From NCBI RefSeq assembly GCF_021458635.1, contig NZ_JAIRDQ010000001.1:1178001-1242000 (forward strand): a stretch of DNA of 64,000 nt. Direction: 5' to 3'. This DNA is from Bradyrhizobium monzae (GTDB lineage Bacteria > Pseudomonadota > Alphaproteobacteria > Rhizobiales > Xanthobacteraceae). The notes under the pieces were generated by a model. The model ran no database searches, was not told the DNA's origin, and saw nothing but the letters and a program-made list of their open reading frames with translations. This document shows, one piece after another, positions 46,050 to 54,085 of this stretch (its first letter is position 1; every line of letters starts with the position of its first letter). The position numbers and the translations under genes are program-made.

Positions 46050-46717
46050 TGCGCGCGGCCGGGCACATCACCGCCGGAATCGGGTTCGCGTTGGGTCTCG
46101 CTCTGCTCGCAGGTGCAGCCGGCGCACAGACGGCGCCGACCCGCGACGACATCGTCGGCAAGCTCGATCATTTCGAGGAGGCGGCCGAGGTCGACCTCCC
46201 CGCGCTCAAGCAGCAGGTGATGGAGCGGGCCAAGGCCAGGATCAAGAATGATCCGGGCCCGGTGAACCGGCCGCTGATCGCGCCCGATCTGGCCAAGCTG
46301 CCCGCCTTCAACGCCCAGATCCAGTTCGACGCCGACACGCCGATCATCCAGCCGGACTCCTACCAGACCGTTGGCCGGATCGCCGACGCGATGGTTCACG
46401 CCTCGCTGCTGCCCTACACGTTCCTGATCGTCGGCCATGTCGAATCCAATTCGAAGACGCGCGAGGCCAACGCGATCCTGAGCCAGCGCCGGGCTGACGC
46501 GATCCGTGACGTGCTGGTGAACACGTTCAAGATTTCGACCAAGCGGCTGCAGCCGATCGGCCTCGGCGAGGAGCAGTTCCTCGACCGTGCCAAGCCGACC
46601 TCGGCAGTCAACGGCCAGTTGCAAATCCTGACCTTTGCCAAAGTGCCCGAAGAAGCGCCTGCGCATCCCGCAGCAGCCCCTGCGCCTGCGGCGAAAAAGC
46701 CCACCAGGAAGCATTGA
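46046..46717 (+). CDS. OmpA-family exported protein
   Basis: A 223-residue protein. A signal peptide (AAGHITAGIGFALGLALLAGAAGA) precedes a short helical linker and an OmpA-like peptidoglycan-binding domain: IQFDADTPIIQPDSYQTVGRIADAM, VGHVESNSKTREANAILSQRRADAI (given in part) and PIGLGEEQFL. The canonical NFD/TDxxG Asp of OmpA is only partly preserved (VGHVES), so peptidoglycan binding may be altered. A Pro/Ala/Lys tail ends it. Its ATG overlaps the stop of the Cys-rich gene, a two-gene envelope operon. Confidence 0.88.
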   Translation: MMRAAGHITAGIGFALGLALLAGAAGAQTAPTRDDIVGKLDHFEEAAEVDLPALKQQVMERAKARIKNDPGPVNRPLIAPDLAKLPAFNAQIQFDADTPIIQPDSYQTVGRIADAMVHASLLPYTFLIVGHVESNSKTREANAILSQRRADAIRDVLVNTFKISTKRLQPIGLGEEQFLDRAKPTSAVNGQLQILTFAKVPEEAPAHPAAAPAPAAKKPTRKH

Positions 46718-46765
46718 GCGCGCGGCCTTCGCGCCGTACGGAACCCGTTGAAGTCTTGACTATTT

Positions 46766-46781
46766 TGTGACCTGTCTCACA
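46766..46781. promoter_or_regulatory. CRP-type consensus site
   Basis: TGTGA-N6-TCACA is present exactly (TGTGACCTGTCTCACA), a perfect match to the cAMP-CRP consensus. It is about 108 bp upstream of the start of the Mpo1-like gene and shortly after the OmpA-like stop. TTGACT at 46756 just before it could be a -35 element. CRP/FNR-family proteins in Bradyrhizobium bind related sites, so regulation of the downstream genes is plausible. Confidence 0.55.
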
Positions 46782-46888
46782 GCGCGACAGCATGGTTTTG
46801 CGCGACAATAGCGCCGGTTTGTGCACTGCCCTGTCCGGTGCTATAGGCTGTCTTCGCCCTTCCCCACCCCGTGCCGCACGAGACTGAG

Positions 46889-47407
46889 ATGGCTGGCTAT
46901 TTTCGACGCCAACTGGCCGATTATGTCGAATACCATCGCGATCCCTGGAATTGCGCGATGCATGTGGTCGGCATTCTCCTGCTCTTCACCGGCGCGACAC
47001 TGCCGCTGACGCTGGTGCATTTTTCCGTGTTCGGGGTCGAGGTCAGCCTGGCGGTGATTTTGGCGCTGCCGGTCCTGGTATACTGGCTGATGCTGGATGC
47101 AGGCGTCGGGCTTGGCATCCTCGTGTCGATGATCGTGCTGCTTTCGGTCGCAACCGCGATCGGCAATCAGGTCTCGCTTGCCATGATGTGGTCGATTTTT
47201 GCGGTGCTGATCGTGCTCGGCGTCGCATCGCAGATCGTCGGCCACAGGGTGTTCGAGGAGCGGCAGCCGTCGATGGTCGACCACCCCACGCATTTTCTGC
47301 TTGGACCGATGTTTGTCATGGCAAAATTTTACATTGCACTGGGTTTTCGTCGCGACCTCGCCGCGATTCTCGCGCCTCTTCCGACCAAGTCCCTTTCAAC
47401 CCGATAG
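46889..47407 (+). CDS. Mpo1-like (DUF962) four-helix membrane protein
   Basis: A 172-residue protein of four helices with the DUF962/Mpo1 signatures: EYHRDPWNCAMHVVG near the N-terminus and QIVGHRVFEERQPSMVDHP, LLGPMFV toward the C-terminus, which carry the Fe-binding His of the yeast dioxygenase Mpo1. Mpo1 removes a carbon from 2-hydroxy fatty acids in phytosphingosine breakdown. A related lipid oxygenase role is possible here. The ATG at 46889 is used (a GTG at 46871 is in frame). A CRP-type site is upstream; the epimerase gene follows 32 bp after the stop. Confidence 0.87.
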   Translation: MAGYFRRQLADYVEYHRDPWNCAMHVVGILLLFTGATLPLTLVHFSVFGVEVSLAVILALPVLVYWLMLDAGVGLGILVSMIVLLSVATAIGNQVSLAMMWSIFAVLIVLGVASQIVGHRVFEERQPSMVDHPTHFLLGPMFVMAKFYIALGFRRDLAAILAPLPTKSLSTR

Positions 47408-47439
47408 CTTTCTCGAAGCGGAACAGCAAAACCTACTTC

Positions 47440-48471
47440 ATGACTCTCGTACTGGTTACCGGTGGCAGCGGTTTCATCGGACAGCATCTCGTCGAAGCGC
47501 TCCGCGCCCGTGGGCAGCGGGTACGTGTTCTTGATGTGCGGCCGCCGGCCGCCGCGAACGCGGACGTTGAATATCTGCACGGCTCGGTGCTGGACGGCGG
47601 CGCGGTCGATGCTGCGGTTTCCGGCGTCGATCAGGTCTATCACCTCGCCGGCCTGCCCGGCATGTGGGTCGCCAACAAGCGCGACTTCCACGACGTCAAT
47701 TTCCGCGGCACCGAGGTCGTGCTAGCGGCTGCGATGAGGCGCGGTGTCTCCCGCTTCCTGCACTGCTCGACGGAATCGATCCTGTTCCCCTACACCAGCC
47801 TCAACGGCGTTGCCGCCGAGGAGGCGCTGCAGCCGGCCGACGCGATGCCGGGCGCCTATACGCGGTCGAAGTCGCTCGCCGAGCACCACGCTGCCAAGGC
47901 CGCAGCCAGCGGCTTCCCGCTCGTGATCGGTACGCCGACCATGCCGATCGGCCCCGCCGACCACAATCTGACGCCGCCCACCGCGATGCTGTGGTACTTC
48001 CTGCAGAAGAAGGTGCAGCCGCATCTCGACTTCCCGGTCAACCTCGTCGACGTCCGCGACGTTGCGATGGGCCTGGTGCTGACGATGGAGCGCGGCCGCA
48101 CCGGTCAGCGCTACATCCTCGGCGGCGACTGCGTCAGGCTCGGCCAGATCCTGCGGATGATGTCGGCGATGAGCAGACGGCGGCAATATCCGGTCGTCGT
48201 TCCGGGCAAGATTGCCGAGCTCTCCGCGATCATGCTTGAATCAATCTCCGATCGCATCACGCACCGTCCACCCAACGGCACCGCCGAGGGCGTGCGCATT
48301 GCGCTTGCCGCGAGCGACCTTTCCATCGGCAAGGCCCGTAACGAGCTCGGCTATGCGCCGCGCCCGATCGAGCCGGTGCTGCGCGAAACCATCACCCATC
48401 TGCTCGCCCGCGGCGGCCAGGCCGCGTCCAATGCCATCGAGCATCACGCGCTGTCGTCGCGCGCGAGCTGA
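47440..48471 (+). CDS. NAD-dependent epimerase/dehydratase, HpnA-like
   Basis: A 343-residue extended short-chain dehydrogenase. The Rossmann motif is GGSGFIG (residues 8-14), HLAGLPGMWVANKRDF and HCSTES follow, and the catalytic YxxxK is YTRSK. The layout is close to hopanoid-associated epimerase HpnA and 3-beta-hydroxysteroid dehydrogenase-like enzymes, so a lipid or sugar-lipid substrate is possible. It follows the Mpo1-like gene by 32 bp and precedes the ICMT-like gene by 30 bp, so the three probably form a lipid-related operon. Confidence 0.9.
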   Translation: MTLVLVTGGSGFIGQHLVEALRARGQRVRVLDVRPPAAANADVEYLHGSVLDGGAVDAAVSGVDQVYHLAGLPGMWVANKRDFHDVNFRGTEVVLAAAMRRGVSRFLHCSTESILFPYTSLNGVAAEEALQPADAMPGAYTRSKSLAEHHAAKAAASGFPLVIGTPTMPIGPADHNLTPPTAMLWYFLQKKVQPHLDFPVNLVDVRDVAMGLVLTMERGRTGQRYILGGDCVRLGQILRMMSAMSRRRQYPVVVPGKIAELSAIMLESISDRITHRPPNGTAEGVRIALAASDLSIGKARNELGYAPRPIEPVLRETITHLLARGGQAASNAIEHHALSSRAS

Positions 48472-48501
48472 TCTGCTCCTCAACCCAAAGAACCTTTCCG
48501 C

Positions 48502-49128
48502 ATGTCTTTCGATTTCAGCAAGCTTCTTTCCGTCGCCTGGGGCGGCTGGACCACGACTTGGCCGACCGAGCTCCTGGCCCTGATCTGGCTCGCCTTTCTC
48601 GCCAGCTGGGTGGGCGCCTCGTTCTGGCAGGGCCGGACGCAAAAGCAGGTGATGACGCTGGAGTCCGGCCGCTATCGCCTGCCGATCCTGGTCGGCGGCA
48701 TCCTGTACACGCCGTGGATTGCGGAGATCCTGGGCTGGAAGCCGCTCTGGGTGCTCGGCAACACCGGCATCACCATCGCCGCGGTCCTCTCGGTCGCCGG
48801 CATCGCCTTCGCCTGGTGGGGCCGGCTGCATCTCGGAAAATTCTGGTCCAACACCATCACCCACAAGGAAGACCACCGCGTCATCGACACCGGCCCCTAC
48901 GGCATCGTTCGTCACCCGATCTACACGGGACTGATCTTCGGCATGCTGGTCACCGGCATCGCGATCGGCACCGTCACGACGATCCTCGGCGCCATCCTGA
49001 TCTCGCTCGGCATGTGGCAGAAGGGCCGGATGGAAGAGGTGTTTTTGTCGAAAGAGCTCGGCGAAGACGCCTACGGCGCCTATTGCCGCCGCGTGCCGAT
49101 GATCATCCCGTTCCTGTCGCCGCGGTGA
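48502..49128 (+). CDS. isoprenylcysteine carboxyl methyltransferase-family membrane protein
   Basis: A 208-residue membrane protein of about five helices with the ICMT/PEMT SAM-binding signature DTGPYGIVRHPIYTGL and later FLSKELGEDAYGAYCRRVPMIIPFL (in part). Such bacterial proteins methylate lipids or amines in membranes; the substrate is unknown. It is the last gene of the Mpo1-like/epimerase unit. Ribosome site is weak, so coupling to the gene before is possible. Confidence 0.9.
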   Translation: MSFDFSKLLSVAWGGWTTTWPTELLALIWLAFLASWVGASFWQGRTQKQVMTLESGRYRLPILVGGILYTPWIAEILGWKPLWVLGNTGITIAAVLSVAGIAFAWWGRLHLGKFWSNTITHKEDHRVIDTGPYGIVRHPIYTGLIFGMLVTGIAIGTVTTILGAILISLGMWQKGRMEEVFLSKELGEDAYGAYCRRVPMIIPFLSPR

Positions 49129-49413
49129 TGTAGCAAACCGCTAATCCTCTCCAGTGTCGTCCTGGCGGTTTGCCATGACGACGACGTGATGGCTGCCATG
49201 CAAATTCGGCTTGCAGCCATTTGCGCCTTCAACGGCCCGATCCGAGCCCACACAGGTTGACCTTTTTACCGCCACCCAGTTGGATGCGCGCGCAAAACGG
49301 CATGACGACGTTCTATCGTGGATCTGGAGAGGTCGACGACCCGGTCTGAGCCCGCGCGGGGCTTTGGACGATCCGTCGTTGGACAGTGCCGCAGGGTTCG
49401 ACAGGGGATTTTC

Positions 49414-50718
49414 ATGACATTTTCCAGCATATTTGCGCAGTTTGTCGCGTTCGTGGGCGGCATCGCGCTGCAATGGCGAAAGCTGTCGGGCACCACGCCC
49501 GCGCCGGCCTGGGGTCAGGCGCCGGCCATTCCCGACGCAAAGCCGCAAGGCGCGCTGCCGACGCTGAAGATGCCGACCGCCCGCGGCTGGAGCGAGGGCC
49601 AGAAGCCGACGGTCGCGCCCGGGCTCAAGGTCAACGCGTTCGCGACCGGCCTCGACCATCCGCGCTGGATCGAGGTGCTGCCCAATGGCGACGTGCTGAT
49701 CGCGGAGGCGACGCAGATCGCGGGCGCTCCCAGGTCGGTGTTTCACTACGCGATGCAGGCGACGATGCGGCGCGCCGCAGCGCTCGGCGAGTCCGCCAAC
49801 CGCATCACGCTCTTGCGCGACAAGAACGGCGACGGCGTCGCTGAACATCGCGGCGCCTTCATGGAGAACCTCAGCCAGCCGTTCGGCATGGCCCTGGTCG
49901 GTGACACCTTCTATGTCGGTAACACCGACGGCGTGATGGCCTTCCCCTATGTCGCCAATGCCGATCGCATTACCGCGCCGGGCAAGCGGCTCACCACGTT
50001 CAAGCCGAGCGGCCACTGGACACGCAGCCTGCTCGCAAGCCCCGACGGCAAGAAGCTCTATGCCGGCGTCGGCTCGCTGAGCAACATCGCCGAGATGGGC
50101 ATGGAGGTCGAGGAAGGCCGCGCCGCGGTCTACGAGCTCGATCTCGCCGCCGGCACGCATCGCATTTTTGGTGCAGGACTGCGCAACCCGGTTGGACTCG
50201 CGTGGGAGCCGAACACGAACGTGCTCTGGACCGTCGTCAACGAGCGCGACGGGCTCGGCGACGAGACGCCGCCGGACTATCTGACCTCGGTGCGCGACGG
50301 CGGCTTCTACGGCTGGCCCTATTGCTACTGGGGCAAGACGGTGGACGACCGCGTGCCGCAGGATGCAGCGATGGTCGCCAAGGCGCTCACGCCCGACTAC
50401 GCGCTCGGTGGCCACACCGCTTCGCTGGGCCTGTGCTGGATGCCTGCTGGCACCCTGCCCGGCTTCCCTGACGGCATGGTGATCGGCCAGCACGGCTCGT
50501 GGAATCGCAGCACGCTGTCCGGCTACAAACTGGTGTTCATCCCGTTCGAGAACGGCAAGCCGTCAGGCCCCGGTCGCGACATTCTGTCGGGCTTCCTGTC
50601 CCCGGACGAGAAGGAATCCTACGGCCGCCCGGTTGGCGTCGTGATCGGCCCCGACAAGAAGTCGCTGCTGATGGCCGACGACGTCGGCAACGTGATCTGG
50701 CGCGTCACCGGCGCATAA
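49414..50718 (+). CDS. PQQ-dependent sugar/sorbosone dehydrogenase-like protein
   Basis: A 434-residue beta-propeller protein. An N-terminal hydrophobic segment (SIFAQFVAFVGGIAL) may be an uncleaved anchor or signal. The propeller holds HPRWIEVLPNGDVLIAEA, GLRNPVGLAWEP, YGWPYCYWGK and IGQHGSWNRS, the glucose/sorbosone dehydrogenase family signature (cf. GDH-B, YliI). It oxidises an aldose-type substrate in the periplasm with PQQ if the cofactor residues are present, which I cannot confirm by eye. The ATG at 49414 follows AGGGGA. A 285-bp region before it has no supportable gene. Confidence 0.88.
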   Translation: MTFSSIFAQFVAFVGGIALQWRKLSGTTPAPAWGQAPAIPDAKPQGALPTLKMPTARGWSEGQKPTVAPGLKVNAFATGLDHPRWIEVLPNGDVLIAEATQIAGAPRSVFHYAMQATMRRAAALGESANRITLLRDKNGDGVAEHRGAFMENLSQPFGMALVGDTFYVGNTDGVMAFPYVANADRITAPGKRLTTFKPSGHWTRSLLASPDGKKLYAGVGSLSNIAEMGMEVEEGRAAVYELDLAAGTHRIFGAGLRNPVGLAWEPNTNVLWTVVNERDGLGDETPPDYLTSVRDGGFYGWPYCYWGKTVDDRVPQDAAMVAKALTPDYALGGHTASLGLCWMPAGTLPGFPDGMVIGQHGSWNRSTLSGYKLVFIPFENGKPSGPGRDILSGFLSPDEKESYGRPVGVVIGPDKKSLLMADDVGNVIWRVTGA

Positions 50719-50722
50719 AAGA

Positions 50723-51547
50723 TTACGTTCCAACGCAAAGCGTGGCGCGTTGCTTCCGCAGCAGCGCGATCACGGACAGCGCGGTGATCATCCCGGTCTT
50801 GGGATTTTCGGACGGGATGTTCTCGATGCCCATCGAGAACCGCGCCGAATCCGCCTCGACCTCGATGCGATGAACATTGCGCGTCACGGTGGGGTCGGCC
50901 CAAACCTGCATCTGGGTACGATCGGGCCCGATGCCCGCCAGCGACAGCGCAACGGCGACATTGACGTTCGCCGGAAAGCCCTTCGCCGCGTCGCGCGCGC
51001 TGCCCTCGAACAGTTTCAGCGGCTCGCGCAGATTGTCGATGTCGATGTTGTTCTGAACGATGAACGGCGCGCCCTTCAGCCCGTCGACCGGCTTGCGCGT
51101 GACCATCTTCACCGAATGAATGGTGCCGACCGCGGCGGCATTGACCGCATCGAGCCCGATCAACGCACCGGTCGGCACCAGAATGCGACCGCCATTGGCC
51201 CGGGCGAGATCGACGAGATCGAAATTGTCGAGCAATCCGCCGACGCTGACCACGACCGCGGACCTGCCGCGCGTCACCGCCGGCTCGACGACCGCGCGCA
51301 GCTGGCTGCTCGGCGCACATTCGACCACGATGTCGGCAGCGTCGCCGAGCTGGTCGATCGGCAAAACTTTCGGCGGGTGGCGCAGGCTGCTCAGGAAGCT
51401 CTGGTGCTTCGCGGGATCGCGTACCGCCACGGCGGAGAGCGTCAGCCCCTCGATGCCGTGATCGAGCGCCGTCGCGATCTTGCTGCCGATCGAGCCAAGC
51501 CCCGCAATAGCAACCCGCAATTCGTTCGAAGCTTTCTGTTCAGTCAT
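50723..51547 (-). CDS. nadX: L-aspartate dehydrogenase
   Basis: A 274-residue NAD(P)-dependent enzyme. The Rossmann motif GLGSIG follows IAG near the N-terminus, and ECAPSSQLRAVVEPAVTRG, VSVGGLLDNFDL and PTGALIGLDAV are typical of aspartate dehydrogenase (NadX), with the active-site His in TRNVHRIEV. It converts L-aspartate to iminoaspartate, for NAD synthesis or for aspartate catabolism. Convergent with the PQQ-dehydrogenase gene (4 bp between stops). It is followed upstream by the LysR gene on the same strand, separated by about 40 bp, suggesting a tie to the tartrate unit. Confidence 0.9.
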   Translation of the reverse strand: MTEQKASNELRVAIAGLGSIGSKIATALDHGIEGLTLSAVAVRDPAKHQSFLSSLRHPPKVLPIDQLGDAADIVVECAPSSQLRAVVEPAVTRGRSAVVVSVGGLLDNFDLVDLARANGGRILVPTGALIGLDAVNAAAVGTIHSVKMVTRKPVDGLKGAPFIVQNNIDIDNLREPLKLFEGSARDAAKGFPANVNVAVALSLAGIGPDRTQMQVWADPTVTRNVHRIEVEADSARFSMGIENIPSENPKTGMITALSVIALLRKQRATLCVGT

Positions 51548-51585
51548 CGCAATCTACCTTCTCGCCAAACCCAAGTCATAGCCGC

Positions 51586-52503
51586 TCACGCTTCCCGCGC
51601 ATAGCTGCGCAGGCGCGCCTCCAACACCGCCAGCATCGCATCTCGGGCCGGATCGCGCGACCCGCGCAACCAGGCCGCCGCAAGCGGCAGCCGCCCGACG
51701 GGGCCGCTCTGCTTCGGCCGGAGCGGCACGAAGCGCACGCCGGAGACTGCCATCCGCGTGGTCCAGCGCGGTACGATCGCAACGCCAAGCTTCGTTGCCA
51801 CCAGATGGATGATGGTCTGCTTCTCGTCGGCGACCTGCACGATGCGCGGCGTCAAGCCGGCCTGCTCGAACAGCTTTATCGTGAGGTCGTGGCTGTGCGG
51901 CCGCGAGCGACGGTCCGGGACGAGCATGGCTTCGTCGGCGATGTCAGCCAGCGTGATCGACTTGCGCCCTGCGAGCGCGTGGCGCTGCGGAAAGGCCACG
52001 ATCGCGGTCTCCTGAAGCAGGGGGCGGAGCTCCAGCCGCTTGTCCGGCCGGTCAGGCGGACGGACGAAGGCGAGATCGAGCGCGCCGGTCAGAATTTTCG
52101 GCAGCAGCCGGATTGTCTTGTCCTCCAGCAGCTGGACCGCGACCTGGGGATGTCCGGCGCGGAAGTCACGCAGCAGCGGCGGCAGCAACCCCGCCGCAGC
52201 GCTGTCGATGGCGCCGACCCGCAGCCGCCGCGCCGCGCCTGCCCGCGAGCGGTTGCGCAGGTTACTTTCCACGGCTTCGACCCGGGCGAGGATGGCGCGG
52301 GCATCGCGCAGCAGCGTCGTGCCGTCCTCGGTCAGCGAGACCGCGCGGGTCGTGCGTGCGAACAGCCGTGTCCCAAGGTCCTCTTCCAGCAGCCTGATCT
52401 GGCGGCCGAGCGCGGAGGGCAGCATCTGGAGATGCTGCGCGGCGCGGCCGAAATGCAGCTGCTCGGCCGCCGCCACGAAGCATCGCAACTGATGCAATTC
52501 CAT
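51586..52503 (-). CDS. LysR-family regulator of the tartrate-type unit
   Basis: A 305-residue LTTR. The N-terminal winged helix is MELHQLRCFVAAAEQLHFGRAA, (in part) and LFARTTRAVSLT; the C-terminal inducer-binding domain contains DLAFVRPPDRPDKRLELRPL and LVPDRRSRPHSHDLT. It is divergent from the MFS-tartrate dehydrogenase genes, with an A+T-rich imperfect inverted repeat in the gap, and upstream of nadX on the same strand. It probably activates the divergent genes in response to a dicarboxylate such as tartrate. Confidence 0.93.
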   Translation of the reverse strand: MELHQLRCFVAAAEQLHFGRAAQHLQMLPSALGRQIRLLEEDLGTRLFARTTRAVSLTEDGTTLLRDARAILARVEAVESNLRNRSRAGAARRLRVGAIDSAAAGLLPPLLRDFRAGHPQVAVQLLEDKTIRLLPKILTGALDLAFVRPPDRPDKRLELRPLLQETAIVAFPQRHALAGRKSITLADIADEAMLVPDRRSRPHSHDLTIKLFEQAGLTPRIVQVADEKQTIIHLVATKLGVAIVPRWTTRMAVSGVRFVPLRPKQSGPVGRLPLAAAWLRGSRDPARDAMLAVLEARLRSYAREA

Positions 52504-52530
52504 TAAAAGCCCTCTCGTCGCCCCTCGGTC

Positions 52531-52614
52531 GTCATGCCCGGGCTTGTCCCGGGCATCCACGTTCTTCGCGCCGCAGGGAAAGGCGTGGATGGCCGGGACA
52601 AGCCCGGCCATGAC
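52531..52614. repeat. interspersed inverted repeat (GTCATGCCCGGGCTTGTCCCGGG type)
   Basis: Two 31-bp arms (52531-52561 and 52584-52614) are inverted with two mismatches around a 22-bp centre. The start GTCATGCCCGGGCTTG and end AAGCCCGGCCATGAC are common in Bradyrhizobium intergenic regions. It lies in the LysR-MFS gap, on the LysR side of the likely operator. No coding function. Confidence 0.88.
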
Positions 52615-52665
52615 GCCGCGGAAGCTTCGATGCGCTCAACGCTCACCCATGCGATTGCCCAACGA

Positions 52666-52686
52666 TTATATCATTCTTTTGTATAA
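52666..52686. promoter_or_regulatory. candidate LysR operator upstream of the MFS gene
   Basis: TTATATCA (52666-52673) and TTGTATAA (52679-52686) form an A+T-rich imperfect inverted repeat (6 of 8 positions complementary) about 80 bp before the GTG start at 52767. The setting, a LysR gene divergent from its likely targets, is standard for a T-N11-A type activation site. Confidence 0.45.
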
Positions 52687-52766
52687 ACCAGCGCCAATTG
52701 AGTCCACCTGCCGCCCGCGCCTAGGCTCGCTGCCACACAACAAACCGGAACCTGAGGGAGGCGAGA

Positions 52767-54065
52767 GTGGCGAGCGAGATTCAGACGCGCGTGCTGCGCA
52801 AGATCACCTGGCGCATCGTTCCCTTCATCATGCTGCTCTACTTCGTGGCCTTCATCGACCGCGTCAACATCGGCTTCGCCTCGCTGACGATGAACAAGGA
52901 CATCGGCCTGTCGCCAACCGTCTACGGTTTTGGCGCCGGCATCTTCTTCTGGGGCTACTTTCTGTTCGAAGTGCCCTCCAACATCATCCTGCACAAGGTC
53001 GGCGCGCGGATCTGGATCGCGCGGGTGATGATCACCTGGGGCCTGGTCTCGGCGGCGATGGCGTTCGTGCAAGGTGCGACCAGCTTCTACATCCTGCGCT
53101 TCCTGCTCGGCGTGGCAGAGGCAGGCTTCTTTCCCGGCATCATCCTCTATCTCTCCTACTGGTTCCCGGCGCGCCAGCGCGCCGCGGTGACCGCATTGTT
53201 CATGGCGGCAGCACCACTCTCGACCGTGCTGGGATCGCCGGTCTCCGGCGCGCTGCTGGAGATGGACGGCCTGCTCGGCTTCAAGGGCTGGCAATGGCTG
53301 TTCGTTCTGGAGGCCGTGCCGGCCGTGCTGCTCGGCTTCGTCGTGCTGGCCTTCCTGACCGATCGCCCGGAGAAGGCAAAATGGCTCGCCGATGATGAGC
53401 GCCGCTGGCTGGTCGAGACCATGAACGAAGAAACCACAAGCAAGGCCGCAACCGCGAGCCACAGCATCTGGCGCGGGCTCGCCGATCCGCGCGTGCTGGC
53501 GCTGTCGCTGATCTATTTCGGCACTTCGGCCGGCCTCTATACGCTCGGCGTCTGGGCGCCGCAGATCATCAGGCAGTTCGGCCTGTCCACGCTCCAGGTC
53601 GGCTTCCTCAATGCGCTTCCGGCCACGGCCGCCGTCGTCGCCATGGTGCTGTGGGCACGGCATTCGGACCGCACCGGCGAGCGCACCTGGCACGTCGTAC
53701 TCGCCTGCCTGATCGCAGCGGTCGGGCTTGCCTATGCCGGCCTTGCATCCGGCGTCGTCGCCGTCATCGTCGCGCTGACGCTCGTCAATATCGGTATCTC
53801 CTCAGCAAAGCCGCCGCTCTGGAGCATGCCGACGCTGTTCCTCTCCGGCCCTGCGGCTGCGGCCGGCATCGCCACCATCAATTCGATCGGCAATCTCGGC
53901 GGCTTCGTCGGCCCCGCCATGATCGGCTGGATCAAGGACCAGACCGGCAGTTTTGTCGGCGGACTCTATTTCGTCAGCGGCCTGCTCGTTCTCTCGGCGG
54001 TCCTGACCCTGCTATTGTCGCGCGCGCAGACCGCGCCCGTCGAACCTCTGCCGCAATCCCACTGA
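52767..54065 (+). CDS. MFS transporter, tartrate/phthalate-type (ACS family)
   Basis: A 432-residue, 12-helix MFS carrier of the anion:cation symporter branch, with RIVPFIMLLYFVAFIDRVNIGFASL and GAGIFFWGYFLFEVPSNIIL (in part). This group includes the tartrate, galactonate and phthalate transporters. The following gene for tartrate dehydrogenase supports a tartrate-like substrate. The start is GTG at 52767, preceded by GAGGGAGGCGAGA. The LysR gene is divergent. Gene spacing to the dehydrogenase is 20 bp, one operon. Confidence 0.93.
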   Translation: MASEIQTRVLRKITWRIVPFIMLLYFVAFIDRVNIGFASLTMNKDIGLSPTVYGFGAGIFFWGYFLFEVPSNIILHKVGARIWIARVMITWGLVSAAMAFVQGATSFYILRFLLGVAEAGFFPGIILYLSYWFPARQRAAVTALFMAAAPLSTVLGSPVSGALLEMDGLLGFKGWQWLFVLEAVPAVLLGFVVLAFLTDRPEKAKWLADDERRWLVETMNEETTSKAATASHSIWRGLADPRVLALSLIYFGTSAGLYTLGVWAPQIIRQFGLSTLQVGFLNALPATAAVVAMVLWARHSDRTGERTWHVVLACLIAAVGLAYAGLASGVVAVIVALTLVNIGISSAKPPLWSMPTLFLSGPAAAAGIATINSIGNLGGFVGPAMIGWIKDQTGSFVGGLYFVSGLLVLSAVLTLLLSRAQTAPVEPLPQSH

Positions 54066-54085
54066 CATCCCAACGGAGCATTCTC

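Noticed and set aside
49129..49413. Small gene or RNA before the PQQ-dehydrogenase gene
   Set aside because: Only shadow frames with unnatural composition were found; the weak CAAACCGC stem has a 24-base loop.
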